The notes beneath the pieces were generated by a model. It had not been told where the DNA came from, made no database searches, and saw only the letters and a list, made by a program, of their open reading frames with translations. A stretch of DNA of 36,146 nucleotides from NCBI GenBank assembly GCA_014377455.1, contig JACMPO010000167.1:1-36146 (forward strand). Reading direction: 5' to 3'. Position 1 is the first letter of the stretch. Each line of letters begins with the position of its first letter. Position numbers and translations under genes: made by a program. Shown here one piece after another: positions 1 through 7,715 of the stretch. The DNA comes from Flavobacterium sp. (GTDB lineage Bacteria; Bacteroidota; Bacteroidia; Flavobacteriales; Flavobacteriaceae).

Positions 1-798
1 TAAACTCAACATAAATGTCGAAAACAACTTTGGTTTGTCTTGAATATCAGTCAATCGGATAATATTTACATACCCTTTTCCGTTTTCATCTATTCGTAAC
101 AAATCGTTGATATCAAACGAGGTTTCTCCAAAAAATAGCGTTGCACCTTGTTGTTCTAACTCCACAATTTTTCTCAAAATTATTCCTGTAGTAGAAGTCG
201 AAATTTTACCATAATCGGCACTAATTTCATCTTTACCTTCATTAGTAATGTAATTTAAAACTTTTTTAATGTCTTTCAGGTCTAATAAAGGCATTTTAGT
301 ATCGTCGCAATACTTAAAAATGACTGCCATAACTCCCGCTTGTGTATCATTCAAATCTAAAATTCGTGAAAACAATACGGGTCCAAATTCAGAAACGGTA
401 GCACGAAGTCGAACGCCATTTTGAACCGAAAGTGTTAATAATTCAACCGGAAAACTCGCTGTAGTATAGGGAATATTTATCTTAGCTTGACGCTCTGTTA
501 TAAACGGTTTCTCCTCGCCTTGCTTTGCAATTCCCGAAAAATCTCCTTTAATATCCATCATCAAAACCGGAATTCCCAGTGACGATAATTGTTCGGATAA
601 AACCTGAATGGTTTTCGTTTTTCCAGTACCTGTTGCTCCCGCAATAAGTCCGTGTCGGTTTAATGTTTTTAACGGAATTTTTACTTGGGTGTTCCCTAAA
701 GTTTCGCCGTCTAACATTGCTGCACCAAGAATGATGCTCTCACCTTTAGATGTATAACCTTGGTTAATATAATCGGAAAATGTTTCTGTTTTAGTCAT
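1..798 (-). CDS. HerA-like / DUF853 (YjgR-type) ATPase, 3' end outside the window
   Basis: The frame is open from an ATG at 798-796 down to base 1, giving 266 residues of N-terminal sequence; the rest lies beyond the left edge. A Walker A motif GATGTGKT is at residues 54-61, and a strand GIPVLMMDIKGDFSG follows near residues 75-89, as in HerA/FtsK-type P-loop ATPases. The layout (short N-terminal segment, then RHGLIAGATGTGKT, then MDIKGDFSGIA) matches the DUF853/YjgR family, which is related to the bacterial and archaeal HerA helicase-like ATPases. It is probably a cytoplasmic ATPase; family members have no firmly established physiological role. It is transcribed away from exbB. The family call is from motif recognition, and the hexameric helicase role is only inferred. 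Confidence 0.85.
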   Translation of the reverse strand, partial: MTKTETFSDYINQGYTSKGESIILGAAMLDGETLGNTQVKIPLKTLNRHGLIAGATGTGKTKTIQVLSEQLSSLGIPVLMMDIKGDFSGIAKQGEEKPFITERQAKINIPYTTASFPVELLTLSVQNGVRLRATVSEFGPVLFSRILDLNDTQAGVMAVIFKYCDDTKMPLLDLKDIKKVLNYITNEGKDEISADYGKISTSTTGIILRKIVELEQQGATLFFGETSFDINDLLRIDENGKGYVNIIRLTDIQDKPKLFSTFMLSL

Positions 799-1180
799 TA
801 TGAGTGCTCTTATAAAAGTTAACGTTTAATGCTGTGCAAGATACTAATTTTAGGATTTAATTTTATTTCCAAAAAAAAATCCTGTTAAATAAATTTCCAT
901 TTCAAATAGAACTCAAACTTTCCTTTTATAACAAATTATCTTATAAAATCATTTTAAAATTTTGATTACAAATTGAAAGTTAAATTTGGTTAAACCATTA
1001 TTTAAATGGAATATTTGTATCAAAGGCACAATATTTAAGACGATTTCACGTTTTAAAATGTATAGATGTCATAAATAGTAAAAAAAGTTTTTTTATTTGA
1101 AGTAAAAAATTAAATTTGCTCCTATTGAAGTTTATTAAACCCATATTATAAAATTATTAAAAACTATTAAAACTAAAAAA
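799..1180. other. 382-bp intergenic region between divergent genes, promoters only
   Basis: No convincing open frame or RNA gene is visible. The DNA is very AT-rich with several A and T runs. It must carry the divergent promoters of the HerA-like gene (minus) and the exbB operon (plus). Two TAAATTTG strings fit the Bacteroidota -7 element TAnnTTTG on the plus strand: 981-988, with TTTG 16 bp upstream at 961-964, and 1111-1118, without a clear -33 partner. On the minus strand only a degenerate element (TATCTTG, complement of 837-843) is seen. I see nothing else in it. Confidence 0.5.
1111..1118 (+). promoter_or_regulatory. candidate -7 element (TAAATTTG) for the exbB-tonB operon
   Basis: TAAATTTG matches the Bacteroidota consensus TAnnTTTG and ends 62 nt before the exbB ATG. 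There is no TTG at the usual distance upstream, so this is a partial match only. The equivalent string at 981-988 is the alternative. Confidence 0.35.
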
Positions 1181-1996
1181 ATGGCAAACGCAAAAAAGTC
1201 AAATGAGTCAAATGCAGGCGGGATGATGTCTGGAATTATTATTGTTGCTTGTATTATCGTAGGAACTCTAGTATGGAAATTTCTAATGGGTGCCTCGTCA
1301 AACTTTCAAGGAGGAAATACTGAAACGGGACATCCGTTAAATACGCTTGGTCAAGTTTACAAAGGAGGAGTTATTGTTCCTGTGTTGTTAGGTATGTTTT
1401 TAATGGTTATTGTTTTCTCAATCGAGCGTTATACTGTAATTTCAAAAGCATCTGGAACAGGAAATTTAGATGCTTTTATGAGAAAAATTCAATCTGACGT
1501 TTCTCAAGGTAACATTACAGATGCTCTTGATGCTTGTGATAAACAAAAAGGTTCTGTTGCAAATGCAATCAAATCGGCATTATTGAAATTTCAAGATGTT
1601 AAAAAAGAAGGATTTAATAGCGAAGAAGCAGCAGAAATGATTCACAAAGAAATAGAAGAAGCTACTTCATTAGAAATGCCAATGTTAGAGAAAAATTTAA
1701 CTATTATTTCTACAATGGTATCCTTAGGAACTCTTGGTGGATTGTTAGGAACAGTTTCTGGGATGATTAAAGCATTTGGTGCATTAGCATCTGCAGGAAC
1801 ACCAGATCAGGCGGCGCTTGCAACAGGTATTTCTGAAGCATTGATTAACACTGCAACTGGAATTTCTACATCTGCTTTAGCAATTGTAACTTACAATTTC
1901 TTCACATCTAAAATTGATACACTTACTTATTCTATTGACGAAGCTGGTACTACAATTGTAAATACTTACAGAAGAATGAAGGGAAGTTTAAAATAA
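1181..1996 (+). CDS. exbB: MotA/TolQ/ExbB proton-channel family protein (ExbB)
   Basis: This is the channel subunit of the inner-membrane Ton complex, which passes protons to energise TonB. The 271-residue protein has a hydrophobic segment near residues 14-36, a second near 63-82, a cytoplasmic loop (about 90-165), and two long membrane segments near 170-195 and 215-238. The segment GTLGGLLGTVSGMIKAF and the following TGISEALINTATG stretch are the classic MotA/TolQ/ExbB signature. The extra N-terminal membrane segment is usual for Bacteroidota ExbB. It heads a tight run of genes with two exbD and tonB directly downstream, which settles its role. The gap to exbD is 38 nt. It starts at the only ATG before the first conserved segment. 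Confidence 0.95.
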   Translation: MANAKKSNESNAGGMMSGIIIVACIIVGTLVWKFLMGASSNFQGGNTETGHPLNTLGQVYKGGVIVPVLLGMFLMVIVFSIERYTVISKASGTGNLDAFMRKIQSDVSQGNITDALDACDKQKGSVANAIKSALLKFQDVKKEGFNSEEAAEMIHKEIEEATSLEMPMLEKNLTIISTMVSLGTLGGLLGTVSGMIKAFGALASAGTPDQAALATGISEALINTATGISTSALAIVTYNFFTSKIDTLTYSIDEAGTTIVNTYRRMKGSLK

Positions 1997-2034
1997 TAGA
2001 AGCAATTCTATAATCACAAGTAAAAGAAAAAATT

Positions 2035-2664
2035 ATGGCTAAAATAAAAATGACCAAAAAAGCTACTTCCATCGACATGACGGCGATGTGTGATGTTGCT
2101 TTCCTTTTGCTTACTTTCTTCATTTTGACGGCTACTGCAAAAGTGCCAGAACCTATTACTGTCGATACGCCAAGTTCTACAAACCAACATAAATTGCCCA
2201 GCGATAGTTTGGTTTTAGTAACCGTAGGTGGCGGAAAAGGAAATGTATTTTTTGATATAAAAGGTCGAGATACTCGCAGAAAAGCATTGGAGCTTATGGG
2301 AGATAAATACAAAGTAAGTTTTACAGAAAAACAAAAAGACCAATTTATGATAATGGAAGGTTTTGGTGTACCAATACAACAATTACCTGCTATTATTGAT
2401 ATGAAAAGCGATCAACGTAATAAAGAAGGACAGCAAGTTGGCGTTCCTTTTGATTCGATTGACAATCAGCTAAAAGATTGGATTTACACTGCACGACAAG
2501 CAAATATTGAATTGAATGGTCCATCGGCTGTTGAACTTCACTTTGCCATCAAAGGTGATGCTAAATTACAATATCCAAAAATCAAGAAAATTATGGATAT
2601 TTTTCAAGACCAAAAAATCAATACTTTTGATTTAGTTACGGGTCTTAGAGGCAAAGATTATTAA
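2035..2664 (+). CDS. exbD: ExbD/TolR biopolymer transport protein (first copy)
   Basis: This is a 209-residue inner-membrane protein with one N-terminal membrane helix (about residues 18-35) and a long periplasmic domain. The sequence MTAMCDVAFLLLTFFIL carries the conserved membrane aspartate D20, which ExbD/TolR uses for proton translocation. The periplasmic domain is longer than the roughly 100 residues of E. coli ExbD, which is common in Bacteroidota. It lies 38 nt after exbB and 17 nt before a second exbD. Bacteroidota often have two successive ExbD proteins in the Ton cluster, and they may form a hetero-oligomer. That last point is inference. Confidence 0.93.
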   Translation: MAKIKMTKKATSIDMTAMCDVAFLLLTFFILTATAKVPEPITVDTPSSTNQHKLPSDSLVLVTVGGGKGNVFFDIKGRDTRRKALELMGDKYKVSFTEKQKDQFMIMEGFGVPIQQLPAIIDMKSDQRNKEGQQVGVPFDSIDNQLKDWIYTARQANIELNGPSAVELHFAIKGDAKLQYPKIKKIMDIFQDQKINTFDLVTGLRGKDY

Positions 2665-2681
2665 TTTAATAAAGATACAAA

Positions 2682-3233
2682 ATGGCTGAATTAAATACCG
2701 GCGACAGTGGCGGAGGAAAAGGTGGCAAAGTAAGAAGTAAAAAATCGAATGCAAAAGTAGATTTAACCGCAATGGTGGATTTGGCTTTTTTATTGATTAC
2801 TTTCTTCATGCTTACTACGTCACTTTCAAAACCACAGTCTATGAACTTGGGATTGCCTGATAAGGATGAGAAAAAAGATGATAAGCCAATGAAAGTTGAT
2901 GAACGCAGAACCATGACTGTAGTTATGGGCGAAAACAACAGCGTTCAATGGTATATGGGTTTGTTTGATACACCTATTGCGGGTCCAAAAGCAGATACTT
3001 ATGGAAGAGACGGTATTCGTAAAGAGTTTCTGAAACAAGTAAAAGCAGTACCTCAAGTAACTGGCGATCCCAAAAAAGGATTAATTGTAATAATAAAACC
3101 AACTAAAAAATCTACCTACAGAAACCTAGTTGATATTCTTGACGAAATGGCAATTTGTGGTGTAGATACTTATGCTATCGTAAACGATATTACTCCCGAA
3201 GAATTAAAACTAGTAACTCCTAAAACACCTTAA
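2682..3233 (+). CDS. exbD: ExbD/TolR biopolymer transport protein (second copy)
   Basis: This 183-residue protein opens with a Gly/Lys-rich cytoplasmic tail, followed by one membrane helix (about 31-48) with the motif LTAMVDLAFLLITFFML. The key aspartate is D33. The periplasmic part includes KSTYRNLVDILDEMAICGV, typical of the ExbD C-terminal domain in this phylum. It is clearly paralogous to the preceding gene but diverged, and lacks the long insert of the first copy. It is 2 nt from tonB, so the two are almost certainly translated from one message. Its expected role is the ExbD part of the ExbB-ExbD motor. Confidence 0.93.
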   Translation: MAELNTGDSGGGKGGKVRSKKSNAKVDLTAMVDLAFLLITFFMLTTSLSKPQSMNLGLPDKDEKKDDKPMKVDERRTMTVVMGENNSVQWYMGLFDTPIAGPKADTYGRDGIRKEFLKQVKAVPQVTGDPKKGLIVIIKPTKKSTYRNLVDILDEMAICGVDTYAIVNDITPEELKLVTPKTP

Positions 3234-3235
3234 TT

Positions 3236-4036
3236 ATGAAATTAGACTTATTAAGCAAAAATTGGATGGACTTAGTTTTTGAAGGTAAAAACAAGAGTTA
3301 TGGTGCTTACGAATTACGAAAAACTAGTGGAAACAATACTGTTAGAGGTTTTATTATTGGAGCATTGATCTTTGCGGTAGCCATTGGCACACCTAAAATT
3401 CTTGATATGATAGGCAGTGGAACAAATAGTGATGATGCTAACCTTGACAAAAAAGTAGTAACTATCAAGTTACCACCAAAAGAAAAGCCATTAGAAAATA
3501 TTCCACCACCGCCACCACCACCGCCAAAAGTGGATCAGGTAAAGTTTGTGAAACCTGTGGTAGCTAAGACAAATGAAATTGTTGAAGATCCACCTAAAGT
3601 AAAAGAACTAGTTGATAAAAAAATTGGTAACGAAACCATAAAAGGAGATCCGGATGCTCCAGCAACTTTAGATCCTCCTGGAAATGGACCATCAAATGTT
3701 GTAGAAGAAGATCCAAATCAACTTTTTAACTCTGCTGGTGTGGAAGTAAAACCTGAATATCCTGGTGGAATTGCAAAATTTTATCAGTTTGTAAAAAATA
3801 ATTATGTTGCTCCAGACGAACCAGGTTTGAAAGGAAAAGTAACCGTTTCATTTACGGTAGAAAAAGATGGTTCATTAACCGATATTAGAGTTTTAAAAGA
3901 TATTGGATATGGAACTGGAAAAGAAGCCGAACGCGTTTTACGAAAAGGCCCAAAATGGTCTCCAGCAGAACAAAATGGTAAAAAAGTACGTTGTACTTAT
4001 GTAATTCCAATTTCGATTGAAACTCCAGAAGAATAA
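3236..4036 (+). CDS. tonB: TonB energy transducer
   Basis: This 266-residue TonB has a cytoplasmic N-terminus (about 1-36), one membrane anchor (about 37-55), a periplasmic spacer with eight prolines (P90-P97) and Val/Lys/Pro-rich sequence, and a C-terminal TonB domain (about 170-262). The C-terminal domain has the expected pattern: VKPEYPGGIAKFYQFVKNNY, then KGKVTVSFTVEKDGSLTDIRV, then a closing strand near the end. It links the ExbB/ExbD motor to outer-membrane TonB-dependent receptors. The N-terminal segment NWMDLVFEGKNKSYGAYELR is the usual start of Bacteroidota TonB proteins. Its stop codon overlaps the next start by one base (TAATG), implying translational coupling. Confidence 0.95.
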   Translation: MKLDLLSKNWMDLVFEGKNKSYGAYELRKTSGNNTVRGFIIGALIFAVAIGTPKILDMIGSGTNSDDANLDKKVVTIKLPPKEKPLENIPPPPPPPPKVDQVKFVKPVVAKTNEIVEDPPKVKELVDKKIGNETIKGDPDAPATLDPPGNGPSNVVEEDPNQLFNSAGVEVKPEYPGGIAKFYQFVKNNYVAPDEPGLKGKVTVSFTVEKDGSLTDIRVLKDIGYGTGKEAERVLRKGPKWSPAEQNGKKVRCTYVIPISIETPEE

Positions 4037-4278
4037 TGTTGACTAAATTTATTTTAGATTATAAGAAGAAATCGCTTAAAGAGCGATTTCTTCTATTTAC
4101 AGGAATTTTGTTTTTTTTGATATATTTAACTCTTGGATTGGTCGTAATTTTTTGGAATTTATTGCCGATAGGTCTAAATTTAAATATGCCATTAAAATAT
4201 CGAATTGCTTTTGGCGTTTTACTAATTGTGTATTCATTTTTTAGATTCATCCGATTTTTCAATTCTAATACTAATTAA
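4036..4278 (+). CDS. small two-helix membrane protein of the TonB cluster, unknown function
   Basis: This 80-residue protein starts at an ATG overlapping the last base of the tonB stop codon and ends directly before the next start, so it is embedded in the operon with no free space on either side. It has a basic N-terminus (YKKKSLKERF) and two hydrophobic stretches, about residues 20-43 and 52-70, with charged ends. I do not recognise a named domain. The placement argues that it is a real gene and may be an accessory of the Ton complex or of the lipoprotein encoded next. Both ideas are inference from context. Confidence 0.75.
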   Translation: MLTKFILDYKKKSLKERFLLFTGILFFLIYLTLGLVVIFWNLLPIGLNLNMPLKYRIAFGVLLIVYSFFRFIRFFNSNTN

Positions 4279-5196
4279 ATGAAAAATAAAATAAAATACT
4301 TTTTTCTAATTCCAATTTTTATTGCTCTAATCATCTTTTCTTGTGAAAAAAAGAATTTTAACACAGCAGGAAATGATTCGATAATTGAAGGAAAAATTAC
4401 CATATTAGTCGATGAAACACTAACACCAATAATTGAAGATCAAGTACAAGTTTTTGAGAATAAATACAAAGCTAAAATTACAATTGTACCCCAATCTGAA
4501 AAAGAAGCAATTCTATCATTAGCTCAAGATAAGGCTAAGGTTATTGTACTTCCAAGAAAACTAACCCCAGAAGAAAATAAAATATTTAAGAAAAAAAATA
4601 TCGTTCCGCGTGCAACACTTTTTGGTACCGATGCCATTGCGTTTGTAAAAAGTAAAACGGCTGACACTCTAATCTCTTTGACTGATGTTTTAGATTTTAT
4701 GAAAGGAAAACAAAATGGCATTAAAGGATTAGTTTTTGACAACCCAAATTCCAGTACTGTTAGCTATTTGAACCAAATGGCTGGATTAAAAGCTATACCT
4801 GAAAAAGGAATATTTTCATTCAAAACTAACGATGAAGTTATAGAATACGTTTCAAAAAATGACGGTATGATTGGTGTGATTGGAATGAATTGGATTTCAC
4901 AACCCAGTTTAAAAATGCAAAATACTGTAAAAACTATTTCAGTTTTAAGCGTTAAGAATTCAAAAAACGAATATATTTATCCCAGCCAAGACAACATTGC
5001 CAGTAAGAAATATCCTTTGGCACGCGATTTGTATATTATCAATTGTCAGGGATACGAAGGATTAGGAATGGGATTTTCTTCGTTCATAACTGGCGAAATT
5101 GGACAACGAATTATTTTAAAATCAGGACTTGTTCCTTTTAGAGTTCCCGGCAGAAACATTATAATTAAAAACAACTCAACAAAAAAATCAAACTAA
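4279..5196 (+). CDS. PstS-like substrate-binding lipoprotein
   Basis: The 305-residue protein begins with a lipoprotein signal ending in the lipobox IFSC, with the lipidated cysteine at C22. The rest resembles the PBP-like (PstS) periplasmic phosphate-binding fold: an opening strand GKITILVDETLTPIIEDQV, then a middle with IGVIGMNWIS and an end YEGLGMGFSSFITGEIGQR, close to the FYDYLLSEEGQ-type end of PstS proteins. There is no pstC, pstA or pstB nearby, so it is not part of a standard phosphate ABC operon here. Instead it sits inside the Ton operon, with the start codon abutting the preceding stop. Its ligand is unknown. The fold is fairly sure and a phosphate role is not. Confidence 0.8.
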   Translation: MKNKIKYFFLIPIFIALIIFSCEKKNFNTAGNDSIIEGKITILVDETLTPIIEDQVQVFENKYKAKITIVPQSEKEAILSLAQDKAKVIVLPRKLTPEENKIFKKKNIVPRATLFGTDAIAFVKSKTADTLISLTDVLDFMKGKQNGIKGLVFDNPNSSTVSYLNQMAGLKAIPEKGIFSFKTNDEVIEYVSKNDGMIGVIGMNWISQPSLKMQNTVKTISVLSVKNSKNEYIYPSQDNIASKKYPLARDLYIINCQGYEGLGMGFSSFITGEIGQRIILKSGLVPFRVPGRNIIIKNNSTKKSN

Positions 5197-5206
5197 AATA
5201 ATAGAG

Positions 5207-6871
5207 ATGAACAAATTTAAGATTTTCAGTATAGCTTTTTTAACAGCAACAGCTGTAGGTCAAGCACAGGATTTAGATCCAGCAAAAAAAGCATTAGATG
5301 CTGAACAATATGAAAAAGCAAAAGGAATGCTAAAAAGTATTATTCAGGCAAAACCTACTAGTGGCAAAGCACTTTTTTTATTGGGTACTATTTATCTATA
5401 TCAAAATAGTTTGGATTCTGCTAAAGTGGTTTTCGAAAAAGGTTTGACTACGCCAGATGGCGGAAAATTCAACAATATTGGTTTGGCTCAAATCGATTTA
5501 GACAATAACAATGCAGCTGGTGCTCAATCAAAATTTGATATGGTATCCAAGGATATCAAACGAAAAGATATTGAAGAATATATTTACATTGCAAAGGCAT
5601 ATATGAACGCTGAAAAGCCAGACTTCAAAAAAGCAATCACTGTTTTAAACAAAGCAAAAGAAGTAAATCCAACAGATTCACAAGTTCAATTAGCTTTAGG
5701 TGATGCTTATTATGGCGATCACAATCAAAATGATTCCTATTCGGCATACAGAAACGCTTACCAAGCAGATAACTCTTTAATACGAGCAAAAATGCAACTA
5801 GGTGTTTTATTGAAAGGAGCAAAAGCTTACACAGAAGCAGTAAAAGCCTATGATGAAGTAATTGCATCAAACGCAAATTATGGTCCAGTATATCGAGAAC
5901 TTGCCGAAACTTACTATTTATGGGCAAATAATCAACCTAAAACCTACGCTGAAAATATTCAAAAAGCATTAGGTTTTTATGAAAAATATCTTACACTTAC
6001 TGATTATTCGTTGACTTCTAGAATGCGTCACGCCGATTTTTTAATTCTTGCAAAAGATTATAAAGCACTAGAAGTTGAGGCTGAAAAAATGAAACAACTT
6101 GATAAAGTTAACCCAAGAATTTTAAGATATTTAGGATATGCTGCTTATCAAAATGGAAATAATGCAGTTGCACTTCAAGCTTTAACCGATTTTACAACTA
6201 AAGGTCAAAACAAAATTATAGCACGCGATTATTTGTATTTAGGGTTAACTAAAATCCAACAAGGCATTAGTGCTGATGGAAAAACTGTAGATCAAACTGC
6301 GATTTCAAATGGTATTGTTGACATAAAAAAAGCACTTGAAATGGAGCCTTTAATGGCGAATGAACTTAATGAAGTTGGGAAAAAATATTTCGGAATGAAA
6401 CTATATGGTGTTGCCGGAAGTTTATTTGAAAATGCGATCACAGTTCCCGCATCTAAAAATTTCATTGAAGACAATGTTTATTATGGATTGTGCGTTTACA
6501 CTATCAACAAAATAAAAGATGAAAAATCAATAGATAAAACTGCTTTGATGAACGCTGATAAAGCAATGGATAACGTGATTTTAGCATCTCCAACATATCA
6601 AGAAGCTTATTTATACAAAGCCAGAATAAATAATTCTTTAAAAAATGATGAAGTAATGGCTAAAAACTATCAACTATTTATAGATGTAGTAACGGTTAAA
6701 GGCGATGAAGAAATTACAAAAAACAAAGGTAAATTTATAGAGTCGTACAATAATATGGCTTCATTTTATGCAAATTCTGATAAAGCTAAAGCCAAGGAAT
6801 TTCTAAATAAAACTTTAGTTTTAGATCCAACTAATGTATATGCAATTGATTCGTTAAAACTCTTAAAATGA
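5207..6871 (+). CDS. TPR-repeat protein, exported; reading frame continues past the TGA
   Basis: This 554-residue protein has a signal peptide (MNKFKIFSIAFLTATAVGQA) and then many tetratricopeptide repeats, such as GKALFLLGTIYLYQNSLDSA and VQLALGDAYYGDHNQNDSYS, over almost its whole length. TPR arrays are protein-protein interaction scaffolds, and the protein is probably periplasmic. It is the last gene of the exbB operon, 10 nt after the PstS-like gene. The frame stops at TGA 6869-6871, but the same frame then stays open for 31 Lys/Thr-rich codons to TAA 6965-6967. That reads like a normal C-terminal tail. The TGA is therefore probably a nonsense mutation, or less likely a readthrough site. 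The TPR core is untouched by it. Confidence 0.88.
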   Translation: MNKFKIFSIAFLTATAVGQAQDLDPAKKALDAEQYEKAKGMLKSIIQAKPTSGKALFLLGTIYLYQNSLDSAKVVFEKGLTTPDGGKFNNIGLAQIDLDNNNAAGAQSKFDMVSKDIKRKDIEEYIYIAKAYMNAEKPDFKKAITVLNKAKEVNPTDSQVQLALGDAYYGDHNQNDSYSAYRNAYQADNSLIRAKMQLGVLLKGAKAYTEAVKAYDEVIASNANYGPVYRELAETYYLWANNQPKTYAENIQKALGFYEKYLTLTDYSLTSRMRHADFLILAKDYKALEVEAEKMKQLDKVNPRILRYLGYAAYQNGNNAVALQALTDFTTKGQNKIIARDYLYLGLTKIQQGISADGKTVDQTAISNGIVDIKKALEMEPLMANELNEVGKKYFGMKLYGVAGSLFENAITVPASKNFIEDNVYYGLCVYTINKIKDEKSIDKTALMNADKAMDNVILASPTYQEAYLYKARINNSLKNDEVMAKNYQLFIDVVTVKGDEEITKNKGKFIESYNNMASFYANSDKAKAKEFLNKTLVLDPTNVYAIDSLKLLK

Positions 6872-6967
6872 GGAGATCAAACTCCGACAACTACTACTTC
6901 AGAGGTTAAACCTAAATTAGAAGTTAAAGTGAAATCAAAGAAAAAATCTAAAAAAACTCGTTCGTAA
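6872..6967 (+). other. in-frame coding-like extension after the TGA of the TPR gene
   Basis: Thirty-one codons in the same frame as the TPR gene, then TAA. The translation begins GDQTPTTTTSEVKPK and ends KSKKKSKKTRS, a low-complexity basic tail of the kind found at the end of many flavobacterial proteins. The stop TAA falls in the loop of the terminator hairpin at 6951-6980, as expected if this were the original gene end. Confidence 0.6.
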
Positions 6968-6980
6968 GGACGGGTTTTTT
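6951..6980 (+). terminator. rho-independent terminator of the exbB-tonB-TPR operon
   Basis: The stem arms AAAAAACTCGT (6951-6961) and ACGGGTTTTTT (6970-6980) pair with one T-G wobble around an 8-base loop. The right arm itself supplies a run of six T. It closes the operon before the response-regulator gene. Confidence 0.8.
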
Positions 6981-7037
6981 GTTTTTATTTAAATATAAAT
7001 TCAAACTATATTCCAATTTGTATCCTTAAATTGCATT

Positions 7038-7715
7038 ATGAAAATTTTACTCATAGAAGACGAAAACTCGATTGCTAATAACATTCAAAATTACCTAAAA
7101 AGTAACGGCTATATTTGCGAATATGCAAAAAATTTGAAATCGGCTTTTGTAAAAATTACAGATTATAATTATGATTGCATCGTTCTTGATCTTTCTCTAC
7201 CAGATGGAAATGGATTTGAAATTTTAAAAGAACTTAAAAAATTAAATAAAACCGAAGGAATTATAATCATTTCAGCAATTGAAAATTTAGAAACCAGAAT
7301 TGAAGGTTTACAGCTTGGAGCAGACGATTTTTTAACAAAACCATTTCATTTGTCTGAACTTTTAGTTCGAATTCAAGCACTCGTTAGACGTAAAAATTTT
7401 AATGGAAGCAATCTGGTAAATTTTAATGAAATTGAAATCGATTTGCTTGCTAAAACGGTTAAAATCAATAATCAAAAACTTGATATTACAAAAAAAGAAA
7501 TCGATTTACTGCTGTATCTTATTGGAAATGTAAATAAGGTTTTATCTAAAAGTGAAATTGCCGAACACCTTTCGGGTGACATGGCTGATATGCTTGACAA
7601 CCACGATTTTGTATATGCTCATATAAAGAATTTGAAGAAAAAATTGAGTGATTCTGGTTCCTCAGATTATATAAAATCCGTTTATGGAATGGGTTATAAA
7701 TGGCAAAATGATTGA
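7038..7715 (+). CDS. OmpR/PhoB-family response regulator
   Basis: This 225-residue two-component regulator has a receiver domain (about 1-115) and a winged-helix Trans_reg_C DNA-binding domain (about 125-222). The receiver has the acidic pair E7-D8, the phosphoacceptor D51 in VLDLSLPDGNG, and the conserved lysine K101 in FLTKPF. The output domain ends with the typical winged-helix close SVYGMGYKW. Its end overlaps the start of the kinase gene downstream (ATGATTGA), so the two are translated together and should be partners. Targets are not shown by the sequence. The genes just downstream (PepSY-like protein, YncE-like propeller, then an RND efflux operon) are candidates. Confidence 0.95.
   Translation: MKILLIEDENSIANNIQNYLKSNGYICEYAKNLKSAFVKITDYNYDCIVLDLSLPDGNGFEILKELKKLNKTEGIIIISAIENLETRIEGLQLGADDFLTKPFHLSELLVRIQALVRRKNFNGSNLVNFNEIEIDLLAKTVKINNQKLDITKKEIDLLLYLIGNVNKVLSKSEIAEHLSGDMADMLDNHDFVYAHIKNLKKKLSDSGSSDYIKSVYGMGYKWQND

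Noticed and set aside
1950..2312. Antisense open frame opposite exbB/exbD
   Set aside because: It is a by-product of codon use on the other strand; the plus-strand genes have clear family motifs over the same bases.
3500..3530. CCA/CCG repeats as a microsatellite
   Set aside because: They encode the proline run P90-P97 of TonB, a normal feature of the spacer.
6869..6871. Selenocysteine insertion at the TGA of the TPR gene
   Set aside because: No SECIS-like stem follows directly, the residue lies in a low-complexity tail, and Sec use is not expected in this group.
7684..7708. Earlier start for the histidine kinase
   Set aside because: It would place eight extra residues, read from the regulator's coding sequence, before a normal membrane-helix start. 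ATG 7708 with the ATGATTGA overlap is the usual arrangement.
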